DNA from: an uncultured Alphaproteobacteria bacterium
GTDB taxonomy: Bacteria > Pseudomonadota > Alphaproteobacteria > Rs-D84
Assembly: GCA_946625925.1 (NCBI GenBank)
Contig: CAMOTP010000021.1
Location: 1-15,364, forward strand
DNA: 15,364 nt
Direction of reading: 5' to 3'
Part shown: in pieces, positions 1-7,435 of the stretch
Layout: every line of letters begins with the position of its first letter
How positions within the stretch are numbered: the first letter of the stretch is position 1
The notes under the pieces: generated by a model
What the model was told of the DNA's origin: nothing
Seen by the model: the letters and a program-made list of their open reading frames with translations, nothing else
Database searches by the model: none
Program-made: the position numbers and the translations under genes

Positions 1-506
1 TACGTTTTTTATCTTGCAGTTGGGGAACCAAATCAGACCAATTCCGCGAACAATCAGATGAATTGTTTGATGAATGTGAAAAAAATGGAATTATGGTTTT
101 AGGCGGTTATTACAAACCACATCGCAACAAATCTATACCATGCAATAAATCAGGAAAAATACACCTGATGACCAATCAAGATATCACAAAACTTGTTGGA
201 ATACCAACCGATTGTAAAACAACACCATATTACAAAGGTGGATACATGTATACAAAATTCGGCGGAGCATCTTCTACCTATCCATATCTTGCTGGTGTTT
301 TCGCATGTGCATGCCAAGACAATGAAATATTCTTTACACGCCCAAATTGGCAAGAAGACTTATGGAATATATTGCAAGAAACGGCGATTCAAAACAATAA
401 CGGCCCAAAAATGATAAATCCAATTGGAATACGTGAACGGGTCACACAAATCGCACGCGAAATGGAAATAAATTTAATTAACAATAAAAGATTACAAAAT
501 GAATAA
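1..506 (+). CDS. S8 (subtilisin-like) peptidase, C-terminal part, 5' end outside window
   Basis: The reading frame is open from the left edge (first full codon at base 3, reading RFLSCSWGTKSD), so the TTG at 63 is not a real start and about 167 residues of the C-terminal part are visible. The segment SCSWG followed by a helix and NGIMVLGG resembles the subtilase core strand before the oxyanion-hole loop. GGASSTYPYLAGVF matches the subtilase catalytic-serine motif G-x-S-x-x-x-P-x-x-A-G, with the Ser codon at 270-272 and a hydrophobic helix after it. The catalytic Asp and His must lie upstream of the window. The usual A-G-N sequence carrying the oxyanion Asn is not present: the place reads LGGYYKPH. 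This suggests a divergent subfamily or altered activity. The gene overlaps mnmE by 8 bases, so the two are probably co-transcribed. Family call is by motif only; substrate and location are unknown. Confidence 0.7.
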   Translation, partial: RFLSCSWGTKSDQFREQSDELFDECEKNGIMVLGGYYKPHRNKSIPCNKSGKIHLMTNQDITKLVGIPTDCKTTPYYKGGYMYTKFGGASSTYPYLAGVFACACQDNEIFFTRPNWQEDLWNILQETAIQNNNGPKMINPIGIRERVTQIAREMEINLINNKRLQNE

Positions 507-1797
507 TAATGATACAATTTTTGCACTCAGTTCTGGCTTCGGAAAATCTGGTGTTGCTGTAATTCGTATATCAGGCGACAACCTGAAAAACTTTTTCCAA
601 CAAATATCAGGCCGTAAAAACATTGAACCTCGTCATGCATATTTTACAGATTTAAAAGATGACAAGAACGATTTAATCGATCAATGTATTGTTATTTATT
701 TTGCTTCACCAAATTCTTTTACTGGTCAAGATATTATTGAAATTCATTCACATGGGGCCCCTGCTGTTATAAATAAAATTTTTGCATTTTTATCCACACA
801 AAATATGCGTATGGCAAACCCTGGTGAATTTTCCCGTCGTGCATTTTTGAACAATAAAATGGATTTAACAGATGTGGACGGTTTGGCGGCATTATTGGAT
901 GCCCAAACAGACAAGCAACGACAATTTGCATTAAAATCTATGCTGGGTGGCGACAGCGAAAAATATAACGATTGGCGAAATCAAATGGTCGAAATCGCAG
1001 CATACAGCGCCGCTATTTTAGACTATGATGAAAACGATTTACCGGCAAACATATCAGAAAAAATTTTAAGCAAAACCAAAGAATTATTTTACGAAATTGA
1101 CACATCTCTTTCGCATTACAACATATCACGTGCAATAACACAGGGATTTAATATTGTACTGTGTGGTGAAACAAATGTTGGCAAATCATCTATCTTTAAC
1201 TGTCTTGTTGGCGCCAATCGTGCAATCGTATCAGATATCGCAGGCACAACACGCGATGTTATATCTGCACAAATTGATATAGACGGGTATCTTGTCAATT
1301 TATCTGACACTGCGGGACTGCGTGAAACAAATGATAAAATAGAAAAAATGGGTATCGACAAAACTAAATCCGAAGCAGAAAATGCAGATTTAGTTTTGCA
1401 TATATTTAATAAAAAAACCAATGCCCTGCCAGACAATAAAACAATCATTGTTATAAATAAATCTGATGAATTAAAATCAAAAACAAATAACAAGGCAATT
1501 TATACATCCACCAAAACAAACGAAGGTATGGATGAATTATTAAACGCGATACGAAACAAATTGCATGAATTTATGAATTCTGGAAAAGATACAATTGTCA
1601 TAAATGCTCGCACACATAAATTGCTGACTGATACCAAAACAGAATTAAAATCTGCAATTGAAAAATATAATGGAAATTATGACATATTCAGTGAACACGT
1701 ACGTGCGGCAGCTGATAACATTGGAAAAATTTTAGGTGTAATCACCACCAATGATGTAATGGACGCGACATTTTCGCAATTATGTTTAGGAAAATAA
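499..1797 (+). CDS. mnmE: tRNA uridine-5-carboxymethylaminomethyl modification GTPase MnmE
   Basis: MnmE works with MnmG to install the carboxymethylaminomethyl group at C5 of wobble uridine-34 in tRNAs reading NNA/NNG codons, using a folate-bound one-carbon unit and GTP hydrolysis in the cytoplasm. The 432 residues are close to the usual ~450. The N-terminal folate-binding domain carries SFTGQDIIEIHSHG (about 73-86) and NPGEFSRRAFLNNKMDL. The embedded G domain shows G1 GETNVGKS (about 223-230), the switch sequence AGTTRD (about 246-251), G3 DTAG (about 270-273) and G4 NKSD (about 320-323). The protein ends in CLGK, matching the family's C-x-G-K tail whose Cys is needed for modification. The start at 499 overlaps the upstream peptidase gene and has only a weak A-rich ribosome site, consistent with translational coupling. 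A hairpin terminator follows directly. The frequent alphaproteobacterial partner mnmG is not next door. Confidence 0.96.
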   Translation: MNNNDTIFALSSGFGKSGVAVIRISGDNLKNFFQQISGRKNIEPRHAYFTDLKDDKNDLIDQCIVIYFASPNSFTGQDIIEIHSHGAPAVINKIFAFLSTQNMRMANPGEFSRRAFLNNKMDLTDVDGLAALLDAQTDKQRQFALKSMLGGDSEKYNDWRNQMVEIAAYSAAILDYDENDLPANISEKILSKTKELFYEIDTSLSHYNISRAITQGFNIVLCGETNVGKSSIFNCLVGANRAIVSDIAGTTRDVISAQIDIDGYLVNLSDTAGLRETNDKIEKMGIDKTKSEAENADLVLHIFNKKTNALPDNKTIIVINKSDELKSKTNNKAIYTSTKTNEGMDELLNAIRNKLHEFMNSGKDTIVINARTHKLLTDTKTELKSAIEKYNGNYDIFSEHVRAAADNIGKILGVITTNDVMDATFSQLCLGK

Positions 1798-1820
1798 AAA
1801 CCGCCCGAACGGGCGGTTTT
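1797..1820. terminator. Bidirectional intrinsic terminator between mnmE and ligase operon
   Basis: A CCGCCC / GGGCGG stem with a GAAC loop is flanked by AAAA on the left and TTTT on the right, giving a near-perfect palindrome that can stop transcription from both sides. It begins at the last base of the mnmE stop codon and lies 9 bases from the end of the converging ligase gene. Confidence 0.9.
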
Positions 1821-1829
1821 AATAACAAA

Positions 1830-3404
1830 TTACACTTCTGTATATTTTCCATCAATTAAATTTTGCTTAACAACAAAATGCTTTACCTTTTGCGTGGACG
1901 TCATCGGCAAATCATCTGTTGTCATTGCAAAGTGTGTCACCCATTTATACGATGCAACTTTTTTATTAGCCTCGGCCACAGCTTTTGCTAATTGTTCCTT
2001 GGTCATACCCTCTTCCACACTAAACACACCATATGCGACAGTTTTACCTTGGACAACATGTTCAAACACAGCGACATTTTTAACCCCTGGAATATCCAAA
2101 AACAATGCTTCCAATTCATCAGGATAAACATTCTTGCCAGAATCCAAAACAATCACTTGCTTTTTACGTCCAGCAAAATGTAATTCACCATTTTTATCCT
2201 GGTATACCAAATCGCCTGTTTTGAAAAAACCACGTTCATCAAAAGATTCTTTATTGGCATCATCATTATTTAAATATCCACCAAACACCTGATGACCACG
2301 CACCCACAACATTCCGATACCATTTTCATCTTTTTCACGAATTTCACACTCGTTATTTCCCAATGGTTTTCCGAATGCAAACGGGATACGTTTTTTTAAT
2401 GGTCTTGAACCACAAAACGGGCCAACCGTTTCTGTCATACCATATCCTTGAATAAAAGCGATTCCCAATTGATTATAAAAAGTTTCAACCTCGGGCTTGG
2501 TTGCAGCACCACCTGCAATCATCAATTCTACACGACCACCAAATATTGCCTTGATAGTATTTTGAATCTTGCGTACCAAAAATCCCAAACCAATTTTCTT
2601 TAACCAAACCTGATTTTTTAATACAAAAGACACCAGCCACCATTTCTTTTGTTCTTTTATACCATCTATAATTTTCTTGCGGAACAGTTCCCACATTTTT
2701 GGCACAGATGGAATAACATGTGGCCTAAATTCTTTAAAATCCGCCAATATCAATTTTGGATTAATTGCAGGTTGTAATAAAATTCCCATTTGAAAATGTA
2801 ATGGTGCCAAAAATCCAGCTGCGAAACCAAAAATATGATACAACGGTAAAAATCCATACAATATCCCACCAGGTCTGAACCATTGATTAAAATCATCAAA
2901 TGAATTTGCACACTCTATTAAATTAAAATGTGTCAATGGCACAATTTTCGGTGTACCAGTTGAACCTGATGTAAAGGACAAAGTTGCAACATCATTTGCA
3001 TCCAATGGATACGGCATTAAATCTGGGTCAATATCCACGTCCTGCGTTTTGATATCGAAAAACTCAAAATCCTTTGCGTCATAGAAAAAAGACTTTTCTG
3101 CCACAACAAATTTACAATCAACCAATCTGGTCATATTGTCATATTCCATGCTTGTTAAATTTGTATCCAGTAATAAAACCTTGCCACCCAAATACCAAAT
3201 AGCAAACAAACTAACTATAAATTCTGGAATATTATGCGCCAAAACACCAATTGTTGCACCGGGCACAACCCCGGCATTTCTTAATGTTGCAGCACGCGCT
3301 TTCACTAATTTTGGGAACTCTTCAAAAGTCACATTTTCTCGAACCAGGAAAAGTGTCTTGGGACACTTTTCCATTGTTTGTTCAAAAAACTGGTACATAT
3401 TCAT
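1830..3404 (-). CDS. AMP-forming acyl ligase (acyl-CoA/acyl-ACP synthetase-like), copy 3 of the operon
   Basis: Members of the ANL superfamily activate a carboxylic acid with ATP to an acyl-adenylate and pass it to a thiol, usually CoA. The 524-residue protein has all core motifs: the phosphate loop TSGSTGTPK (145-153), GYGMTETVGP (320-329), TGD (396-398, ribose-binding Asp398), the hinge segment GRKKQVIVLDSGKNVYPDEL (412-431) and the C-terminal catalytic lysine in TSTQKVKH (Lys506). Length and hinge sequence fit medium/long-chain fatty acid activating enzymes better than acetyl-CoA synthetase, but the substrate cannot be read off. The ATG start has AAAGG 9 bases upstream, inside the end of the preceding gene (2-base gap), so it is the third cistron of an operon with two close paralogues. 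A terminator follows. Specificity for CoA versus acyl carrier protein is unresolved. Confidence 0.88.
   Translation of the reverse strand: MNMYQFFEQTMEKCPKTLFLVRENVTFEEFPKLVKARAATLRNAGVVPGATIGVLAHNIPEFIVSLFAIWYLGGKVLLLDTNLTSMEYDNMTRLVDCKFVVAEKSFFYDAKDFEFFDIKTQDVDIDPDLMPYPLDANDVATLSFTSGSTGTPKIVPLTHFNLIECANSFDDFNQWFRPGGILYGFLPLYHIFGFAAGFLAPLHFQMGILLQPAINPKLILADFKEFRPHVIPSVPKMWELFRKKIIDGIKEQKKWWLVSFVLKNQVWLKKIGLGFLVRKIQNTIKAIFGGRVELMIAGGAATKPEVETFYNQLGIAFIQGYGMTETVGPFCGSRPLKKRIPFAFGKPLGNNECEIREKDENGIGMLWVRGHQVFGGYLNNDDANKESFDERGFFKTGDLVYQDKNGELHFAGRKKQVIVLDSGKNVYPDELEALFLDIPGVKNVAVFEHVVQGKTVAYGVFSVEEGMTKEQLAKAVAEANKKVASYKWVTHFAMTTDDLPMTSTQKVKHFVVKQNLIDGKYTEV
2104..2199 (-). repeat. 96-bp homogenised tract, ligase copy 3
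   Basis: This segment, coding for the A8 hinge region (GRKKQVIVLDSGKNVYPDEL and flanks), is nearly identical to 3693-3788 (2 differences) and 5295-5390 (3 differences). The first 56 bases on the + strand are the same in all three, including synonymous positions, while flanking sequence is clearly diverged. Confidence 0.85.
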
Positions 3405-3406
3405 GT

Positions 3407-4993
3407 TTACAGACCTTTATTATCCACAGTATATTTACCATCCATTAAATACTGACGAACGACATGATGTTTAATCTTTTGTGTACTCGTCACAGGCAAA
3501 TCATCTGTAGTAATAGCAAAATGGGTCACCCATTTATATGAAGCAACTTTTTTATTTCTTTGTGCAACCTCGGCAGCAATTTGTTCCAATGTCACACCTT
3601 CTTCTACACTGAATACACCATATGCCACTGTTTTACCTTTGACCTCGTGTTCAAACACAGCAACATTTTTAACACCCGGAATATCCATATACAATGCTTC
3701 CAATTCATCAGGATAAACATTCTTGCCAGAATCCAAAACAATCACTTGTTTTTTACGTCCAGCAAAATGTAATTCACCGTTTTTATCCATAGACACCAAA
3801 TCACCTGTACAGAAGAAACCGTTTTTATCAAAGCATTCTTTATTGGCTTCATCATTATTTAAATAGCCACCAAACACTTGATTACCCTTCATCCATAACA
3901 TACCAATACCATTTTCATCTTTGTTACGAATTTCGACACAGTTATCACCCATTGGCGCACCAAAAGCATAAGCAACACGTTTCTTTAATGGTCTGGAACA
4001 GCAAACAGGTCCAACTGTTTCTGTCATTCCATACCCTTGAACAAAAGCCATACCCAGTTGTGTATAGAATTTTTCAACCTCGGGCTTGGTTGCGGCACCA
4101 CCTGCGACCAACAAACGTGCTCTACCACCAAACACAGCACGTATTTGATTCAGCACCTTATCAACCAATTTGCCCAATCCAATCATACGCAACCATTTTT
4201 GGTTATTCATAATAAATGATACCAACCACCATTTTTTCTTGTCTTTAATACCATCAATAATTCTCTTACGGAAAATTTCCCACAATTTTGGAACCGCAGG
4301 GATAACTTGTGGTTTATATTGTGCAAAGTCCGCCATAATAACTTTTGGATTAATTGTTGATTGCAACAATATTCCCATACCAAAATGCAACGGCGCCAAA
4401 AAACCAACCGCAAAACCAAACACATGGTATAAAGGCAAAAATCCATAAAACATTTCACCCGGTCTTAACCACTGATTCAAATATTCCAAATTATCAGAAC
4501 AAGAAACCAAATTAAAATGTGTTAATGGCACAATCTTTGGTGTTCCTGTTGAACCAGATGTAAAAGACAATGTCGCAACATCACTATCTTTTAATTTATA
4601 TGGTTTCCAAGCTTCATCTATGTTTTTATCTTTGGTTTCAATATCAATAAATTTAAAATTCTTTGCTTTATAAAAGAAAGATTTTTCTGCGACAACAAAT
4701 TTACATTCTGTGCGTTCTGTCATATTGTCATATTCCACAGGTGTTAAATTTGTATCCAATAACAAAACCTTGCCACCTAAATACCAAATAGCAAACAAAG
4801 TGAAAACAAATTCTGGTAAATTATGAGATAACAAACCAACCGTATCACCATGTTTGATGCCCTCGGCTGCCAAAGTAGCCGCACGTGCTTGGATATATTT
4901 TGGCAAATCTTCATATGTTATATTTTCACGAACCAAAAAAACCGTCTTTGGATTTCTTTGTATATTTTTTTCCAATAAACCAATCATTGTCAT
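3407..4993 (-). CDS. AMP-forming acyl ligase (acyl-CoA/acyl-ACP synthetase-like), copy 2 of the operon
   Basis: Second of three tandem paralogues in the adenylate-forming ligase family. It keeps the phosphate loop TSGSTGTPK, GYGMTETVGP, the ribose-binding TGD, the GRKKQVIVLDSGKNVYPDEL hinge and the C-terminal lysine in TSTQKIKH, so it should be catalytically competent. I place the start at 4993 rather than at the ATG at 5002. The AAGGA ribosome site touches the 5002 ATG but lies 9 bases before the 4993 ATG, and only the latter puts the conserved early Pro at residue 15 as in both neighbours (528 residues). By eye it is closer to copy 3 than to copy 1. The residues after the TETVGP motif are VCCS here against FCGS and ICIS in the siblings, a region that lines the acyl pocket in this family, so the substrates may differ. 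Gaps to its neighbours are 2 and 21 bases. Confidence 0.88.
   Translation of the reverse strand: MTMIGLLEKNIQRNPKTVFLVRENITYEDLPKYIQARAATLAAEGIKHGDTVGLLSHNLPEFVFTLFAIWYLGGKVLLLDTNLTPVEYDNMTERTECKFVVAEKSFFYKAKNFKFIDIETKDKNIDEAWKPYKLKDSDVATLSFTSGSTGTPKIVPLTHFNLVSCSDNLEYLNQWLRPGEMFYGFLPLYHVFGFAVGFLAPLHFGMGILLQSTINPKVIMADFAQYKPQVIPAVPKLWEIFRKRIIDGIKDKKKWWLVSFIMNNQKWLRMIGLGKLVDKVLNQIRAVFGGRARLLVAGGAATKPEVEKFYTQLGMAFVQGYGMTETVGPVCCSRPLKKRVAYAFGAPMGDNCVEIRNKDENGIGMLWMKGNQVFGGYLNNDEANKECFDKNGFFCTGDLVSMDKNGELHFAGRKKQVIVLDSGKNVYPDELEALYMDIPGVKNVAVFEHEVKGKTVAYGVFSVEEGVTLEQIAAEVAQRNKKVASYKWVTHFAITTDDLPVTSTQKIKHHVVRQYLMDGKYTVDNKGL
3693..3788 (-). repeat. 96-bp homogenised tract, ligase copy 2
   Basis: Second copy of the near-identical tract (compare 2104-2199 and 5295-5390). 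Two bases differ from copy 3 and three from copy 1. It lies in the same codon frame in each gene. Confidence 0.85.
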
Positions 4994-5014
4994 TTTATTC
5001 ATTCCTTAAATAAT

Positions 5015-6595
5015 TTATTCATGTCTGTTCGGATATTTACCATCTATTAAATTTTGACGAACGATATGATGTTTAATTTTCTGTGTACTGGTCATCGGCA
5101 AATCTTCTGTCGTCATCGCAAAATGGGTCACCCATTTATATGATGCAACCTGCTTATTTGCCTCGGCCACAGCATCAGCCAATTTATCAATTGTCATACC
5201 TTCTTCGACACTAAATACACCGTATGCAACAGTTTTATCTTTTACCTTGTGTTCAAACACCGCAACATTTTTAACACCTGGGATATCCGAGAATAATGCT
5301 TCCAATTCATCAGGATAAACATTCTTGCCAGAATCCAAAACAATCACTTGTTTCTTACGTCCAGCAAAATGTATTTCACCATTTTTATCCATATAAACCA
5401 TATCACCTGTATTAAAGAATCCTTTATCATCAAAACATTCTTTATTTGCAGCATCATTATTCATATATCCACCAAAAACCTGATGTCCACGCAACCACAA
5501 AACACCAATGCCATTTTCATCTTTTTCGCGAATTTCACACTCGTTATTAGTTGTTGGTGCCCCAACAGAAAATGCCATACGTTTTTTATTTGGTTTAGAA
5601 ATACAGATTGGTCCAACCGTTTCTGTCAAACCATACCCCTGAATAAAAGCCAAACCTAAACTTTCATAGAAAGTTTCAACTTCTGGTTTTGTAGCCGCCC
5701 CACCAGCAATCAACAAACGCACACGTCCACCAAAAATATCCAAAATAGGTTCCTGGACTTTACGCACAAAAAATCCTAATCCCATGTCCGTTATACGTTC
5801 ACGGTTACGCAAAATAAATTCTACAATGCGCCATTTTTTTTGTGTTTTCAATGTATCCATAATCTTATTTCTGAACAATTCCCATAAACGTGGCACAGCC
5901 GGAATAACATGTGGACGGAATTTTTTAAAATCATCCATAATATATTTCGGATTCACTGTTGGTTGTAACACAATACCCGCACCAAAATGCACAGTTGCCA
6001 AAATACCAATAGAAAAACCAAATATATGATACAAAGGTAAAAATCCATACATAACATCCCCTGAACCAAAATATTCGGCCATATCTTCCAAAGAATTTGC
6101 ACACTCTGTCAAATTATAATGCGTTAATGGCACAACCTTGGGATTACCTGTTGAACCAGATGTAAAAGATAAAGTTGCAATATCACTATCTTTAAATTCA
6201 TACGGACGCAACATTGGATTTGGATTTCCGTCATTGGCGGTAATATCAATAAATTTGAACTTATTCGTTTTATAGAAAAAAGATGGCTCTGCACATACAA
6301 ACTTGCATTCTGCAATAACAGCCATATTATCATACTCAAACGTAGTCAAATTTGTATCCAACATCAGCGCACGTGCACCGATATACCATATTGCAAACAG
6401 TGTAAGTGGAAATTGAGGAATATTATGTGATAACACACCGACAGTATCACCGGCTTGTATACCCTGCTCCATCAATGTGACCGCACGTGCTTTTACTTTT
6501 TCCAAAAATGCAGAATACGTAATTCCTTCACGTACCAGAAACAGATTTTCAGGCCATTGCTGAACAGCTGTTTCTAACATAGTATTCATATTCAT
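5015..6595 (-). CDS. AMP-forming acyl ligase (acyl-CoA/acyl-ACP synthetase-like), copy 1 (promoter-proximal)
   Basis: First gene of the three-ligase operon, 526 residues. Motifs: TSGSTGNPK phosphate loop, GYGLTETVGP, TGD, the shared GRKKQVIVLDSGKNVYPDEL hinge and Lys in TSTQKIKH, which is the complete catalytic set of the family. It is the most divergent of the three by eye. In the central substrate-pocket region it reads GFSIGILATVHFGAG where the others have GFA.GFLAPLHF.MG. The ATG start has AAGGAA about 7 bases upstream, and its conserved Pro15 aligns with the siblings. A consensus TATAAT promoter lies in the 69-base gap shared with the divergent xthA gene. Likely cytoplasmic or loosely membrane-associated fatty-acid activation, feeding lipid synthesis or salvage; this role is inference because no acyltransferase or beta-oxidation gene is in view. 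Confidence 0.88.
   Translation of the reverse strand: MNMNTMLETAVQQWPENLFLVREGITYSAFLEKVKARAVTLMEQGIQAGDTVGVLSHNIPQFPLTLFAIWYIGARALMLDTNLTTFEYDNMAVIAECKFVCAEPSFFYKTNKFKFIDITANDGNPNPMLRPYEFKDSDIATLSFTSGSTGNPKVVPLTHYNLTECANSLEDMAEYFGSGDVMYGFLPLYHIFGFSIGILATVHFGAGIVLQPTVNPKYIMDDFKKFRPHVIPAVPRLWELFRNKIMDTLKTQKKWRIVEFILRNRERITDMGLGFFVRKVQEPILDIFGGRVRLLIAGGAATKPEVETFYESLGLAFIQGYGLTETVGPICISKPNKKRMAFSVGAPTTNNECEIREKDENGIGVLWLRGHQVFGGYMNNDAANKECFDDKGFFNTGDMVYMDKNGEIHFAGRKKQVIVLDSGKNVYPDELEALFSDIPGVKNVAVFEHKVKDKTVAYGVFSVEEGMTIDKLADAVAEANKQVASYKWVTHFAMTTEDLPMTSTQKIKHHIVRQNLIDGKYPNRHE
5295..5390 (-). repeat. 96-bp homogenised tract, ligase copy 1
   Basis: Third copy of the near-identical tract. Three bases differ from each of the other copies, although copy 1 is the most diverged gene elsewhere. 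Confidence 0.85.
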
Positions 6596-6606
6596 AGTAA
6601 ATTTCC

Positions 6607-6636
6607 TTGTTGTTTTTATATTGGACGGGGTATATT
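6607..6636 (+). promoter_or_regulatory. Probable promoter of xthA
   Basis: TTGTTG (6607-6612) and TATATT (6631-6636) are 18 bases apart. The -10 overlaps the TATAAT of the opposite-strand promoter, so polymerase could not occupy both at once. Weaker match than the opposite promoter. Confidence 0.45.
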
Positions 6637-6662
6637 ATAGAACTAAAAGATAAGGAAAGCAA
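6634..6662 (-). promoter_or_regulatory. Sigma70-type promoter of the ligase operon
   Basis: On the - strand TTGCTT (6657-6662) is separated by 17 bases from a perfect TATAAT (6634-6639), predicting a start near 6627 and a leader of about 30 bases ending in the AAGGAA ribosome site. The -35 hexamer lies at the xthA ribosome site, so the two divergent genes share the control region. Confidence 0.65.
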
Positions 6663-6664
6663 AC

Positions 6665-7435
6665 ATGAAAATATTGACCATAAACATAAACTCTATTCGC
6701 GCCCATATTGAAAGTTTTATGGATATTTTACGCGGTGGTGAATACGATACAATTTTGGTTCAAGAACTAAAAGTCGAAAACGCAAATTTCCCGTTCATGT
6801 TATTTGACGAATTCGGCTATAACATCAAGATTTTTGGGCAAAAATCTTGGAATGGTGTTGCTATTTTTTCAAAATTTTCTATCGAAGACGTGTCGTTTGG
6901 AATACCAAATTATGCCGATATAAATTCTCGTGTTATTGAATGTGTTATTGATGGCCGTATCCGCATAATAAACACGTATATGCCAAACGGCGACAACATA
7001 GAATCCCCAAAATTCGCATACAAACTCGAATGGATGCAGGCATTTACAAAACATATATCACAATACCTAAATTCGCCCGAGGCTGTAATTATCGGGGGCG
7101 ATTTTAATGTTGCAATAACAGATTATGATATTTGGAATCCTAAAAATTATATTGGTTCTTCTATTTCTGCACCTGCCGCACGCGAAATTATGCAATCATG
7201 GTTGGATACCGGATGGATGGATGCATGGCGGACCCTGCACCCTGATATTCAAGATTACACATGGTATGGATATCGTGGTGGCGATACAGTTGGAAAAAAA
7301 CAAGGATTGCGTCTGGACTACTTTTTATGTAATAAAACCGCCGCAAAAATGGTTAAAAATTGTGAAATAGATTTATGCCCCAGAACAGCAGACAAACCAA
7401 CAGATCATTGTGGTTTAATGTTGGAACTGAATTAA
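6665..7435 (+). CDS. xthA: Exodeoxyribonuclease III / class II AP endonuclease
   Basis: Repairs abasic sites and trims damaged 3' ends in base-excision repair; a cytoplasmic metal-dependent phosphodiesterase. At 256 residues it is slightly shorter than E. coli ExoIII (268). Visible family residues are Asn near the start (ININS), Glu34 in VQELK (commonly Q-E-T-K), Tyr105 in NTYMPNG, Asp146 and Asn148 in GGDFN, Asp218 in RLDYF, and the catalytic Asp247-His248 pair in TDHCG. All metal and catalytic positions are therefore kept. The ATG at 665 past 6000 has AAGGAA about 7 bases upstream. The gene is divergent from the ligase operon, and its stop codon overlaps that of the converging addB gene by 4 bases, with no hairpin terminator visible between them. 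The QELK variant and Met in MPNG are mild departures from the commonest forms. Assignment to the ExoIII rather than the ExoA subgroup is likely but by eye. Confidence 0.93.
   Translation: MKILTININSIRAHIESFMDILRGGEYDTILVQELKVENANFPFMLFDEFGYNIKIFGQKSWNGVAIFSKFSIEDVSFGIPNYADINSRVIECVIDGRIRIINTYMPNGDNIESPKFAYKLEWMQAFTKHISQYLNSPEAVIIGGDFNVAITDYDIWNPKNYIGSSISAPAAREIMQSWLDTGWMDAWRTLHPDIQDYTWYGYRGGDTVGKKQGLRLDYFLCNKTAAKMVKNCEIDLCPRTADKPTDHCGLMLELN

Noticed and set aside
1116..1493. Open frame of 125 codons on the - strand inside mnmE
   Set aside because: Antisense to conserved G-domain codons of mnmE, no ribosome site, no recognisable protein.
1830..6595. Long repeats across the ligases as a possible mobile element or assembly artefact
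   Set aside because: Each copy is a complete, diverged gene with its own ribosome site and no terminal inverted repeats or transposase.
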